The notes under the pieces are model-generated. The model searched no databases. It saw nothing but the letters and a program-made list of their open reading frames with translations, and was not told where the DNA came from. Below, one piece after another: positions 63,434 through 64,000 of a DNA stretch of 64,000 bases. Origin of the DNA: Sphingomonas corticis (GTDB taxonomy: Bacteria > Pseudomonadota > Alphaproteobacteria > Sphingomonadales > Sphingomonadaceae); assembly GCF_012035195.1 (NCBI RefSeq), contig NZ_JAAVJH010000001.1, forward strand, positions 124,001 to 188,000, given 5' to 3'. Both the position numbers and the translations under genes were made by a program. Each line of letters opens with the position of its first letter. Position 1 is the stretch's first letter.

Positions 63434-64000
63434 CTATCGTGCCTCCGTCGTCTCGCTGATCGGCTTCGTCGGCTCGGGCGACAGCGTGCGCACCAGCGTC
63501 TCGAAGCGGCCGTCGGCGATGCGGATTTCGTTGAACGAGGGGGGCGTGGCGCGGGTGCGATGCGACAGCGTGCCCGCGCCGATCAGCCGAATCGTCCAGT
63601 TGCTGCGCTCCACCGGCACGTCGAAGGGGTCGTGGACGTGGCCCGACAGCACGGCGTGCGCCCCCGCCCCGGCCAGCGCGGCGAGCGCGATGTCGCCGCG
63701 CCGCGTCTTCGCCGTTCCCTTCGTCCCCCCTTCGATCAGCGGATGGTGCCCGGCGACGAAGATCAGATTGCCCTTGGGCGCCTGCTCGATCAGCGCCAGC
63801 GCGCGGCGCAGCGACCCCGTGCTCACCCGCCCCTTCGACCAGTTCCAGCGCCATTGCGCGCGCGCGGTCGTCTTCAGCGGCACGACCGTGACGCCTGCGA
63901 TCTCCAGCGGGCGCTCGATCATCTTCTCCACCGCGGCATAGCGCGAATAGGGCGCGAAGAAGCGCCGGATCGGATCCCAGTAATAGGGCAGGTCATGGTT
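63434..64000 (-). CDS. Metallophosphoesterase (N-terminal part outside the window)
   Basis: At least 188 codons visible; the gene continues past the right edge, since the frame is open and reads 'NHDLPYYWDPIRRFF' at the boundary, part of the GNHD metal motif. Further metal ligands are in 'FVAGHHPLIEGG' and 'VLSGHVHDPFDV'. It belongs to the calcineurin-like phosphoesterase superfamily (CpdA/Icc-like possible). The apparent ATG at 63931 is internal. Substrate not readable. Confidence 0.92.
   Translation of the reverse strand, partial: NHDLPYYWDPIRRFFAPYSRYAAVEKMIERPLEIAGVTVVPLKTTARAQWRWNWSKGRVSTGSLRRALALIEQAPKGNLIFVAGHHPLIEGGTKGTAKTRRGDIALAALAGAGAHAVLSGHVHDPFDVPVERSNWTIRLIGAGTLSHRTRATPPSFNEIRIADGRFETLVRTLSPEPTKPISETTEAR

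Overview
This window looks like chromosomal core DNA of a high-GC alphaproteobacterium, most likely Sphingomonas or a close relative in the Sphingomonadales. The reasons are: G+C near 70 %; the lptD-surA-pdxA-rsmA and trpF-trpB-trpA-accD-folC gene orders; a 1000-residue TonB-dependent receptor; a perfect GGAAC-N16-CGTT site of the alphaproteobacterial general-stress sigma factor EcfG; a DUF6628 gene; and an ornithine decarboxylase paired with a deoxyhypusine-synthase-like enzyme, which fits the sym-homospermidine that marks Sphingomonas. I see no insertion sequence, prophage, integrase or CRISPR array. Genes are packed tightly, often with ATGA or TTGA stop/start overlaps.

Layout. 1-3.4 kb (minus): partial acyl-CoA dehydrogenase, a MerR regulator with a probable operator, a lipoprotein, hisI and two small unknowns. 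3.4-7.2 kb: purF and an SDR (plus), then a GNAT acetyltransferase, ndk and holC (minus). 7.3-16.1 kb: pepA (minus), then lptD-surA-pdxA-rsmA (outer-membrane biogenesis, B6, rRNA methylation), a TPR protein and an RsmB-type methyltransferase. 16.2-23.9 kb: an EcfG-driven hemerythrin, guaB, then trpF-trpB-trpA-accD-folC and a DUF6628 gene behind a Fur-box-like palindrome. 23.9-31.5 kb: two MFS transporters, a Rieske oxygenase, a lone receiver domain, a pseudouridine synthase with rsmD, a probable small RNA and small enzymes. 31.6-41.9 kb: UvrD-type helicase, small charged proteins, prolyl oligopeptidase, an MFS exporter, and cvpA-IscU-like-kef-DUF423.

42-47.4 kb: a cytoplasmic-looking LysM/amidase/transglycosylase protein and a lipoprotein resembling LprI lysozyme inhibitors sit between radA and cvpA, on the opposite strand; then YceI and a BLUF photoreceptor. 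47.5-51.1 kb: leuA behind a leucine-rich leader peptide and hairpins, and a folate cluster folE - pteridine-reductase-like SDR - folB. 51.2-58.8 kb: TonB receptor, DUF2945 and SWIB proteins, tRNA-Arg(CCU), the 4.5S RNA of SRP on the minus strand, a ferredoxin and two tandem cysteine desulfurases of equal length. 58.9-64 kb: threonine dehydratase, a polyamine pair behind a speF-like leader, MAPEG, a tiny HTH protein and a partial metallophosphoesterase.

The least expected items are the hydrolase/inhibitor-like pair at 42.1-44.8 kb, the C-rich-loop small RNA at about 30.0-30.13 kb, and the three RNA-level control regions before leuA, the decarboxylase and the MAPEG gene. All identifications are from reading the sequence and remembered family signatures; no database search was run.
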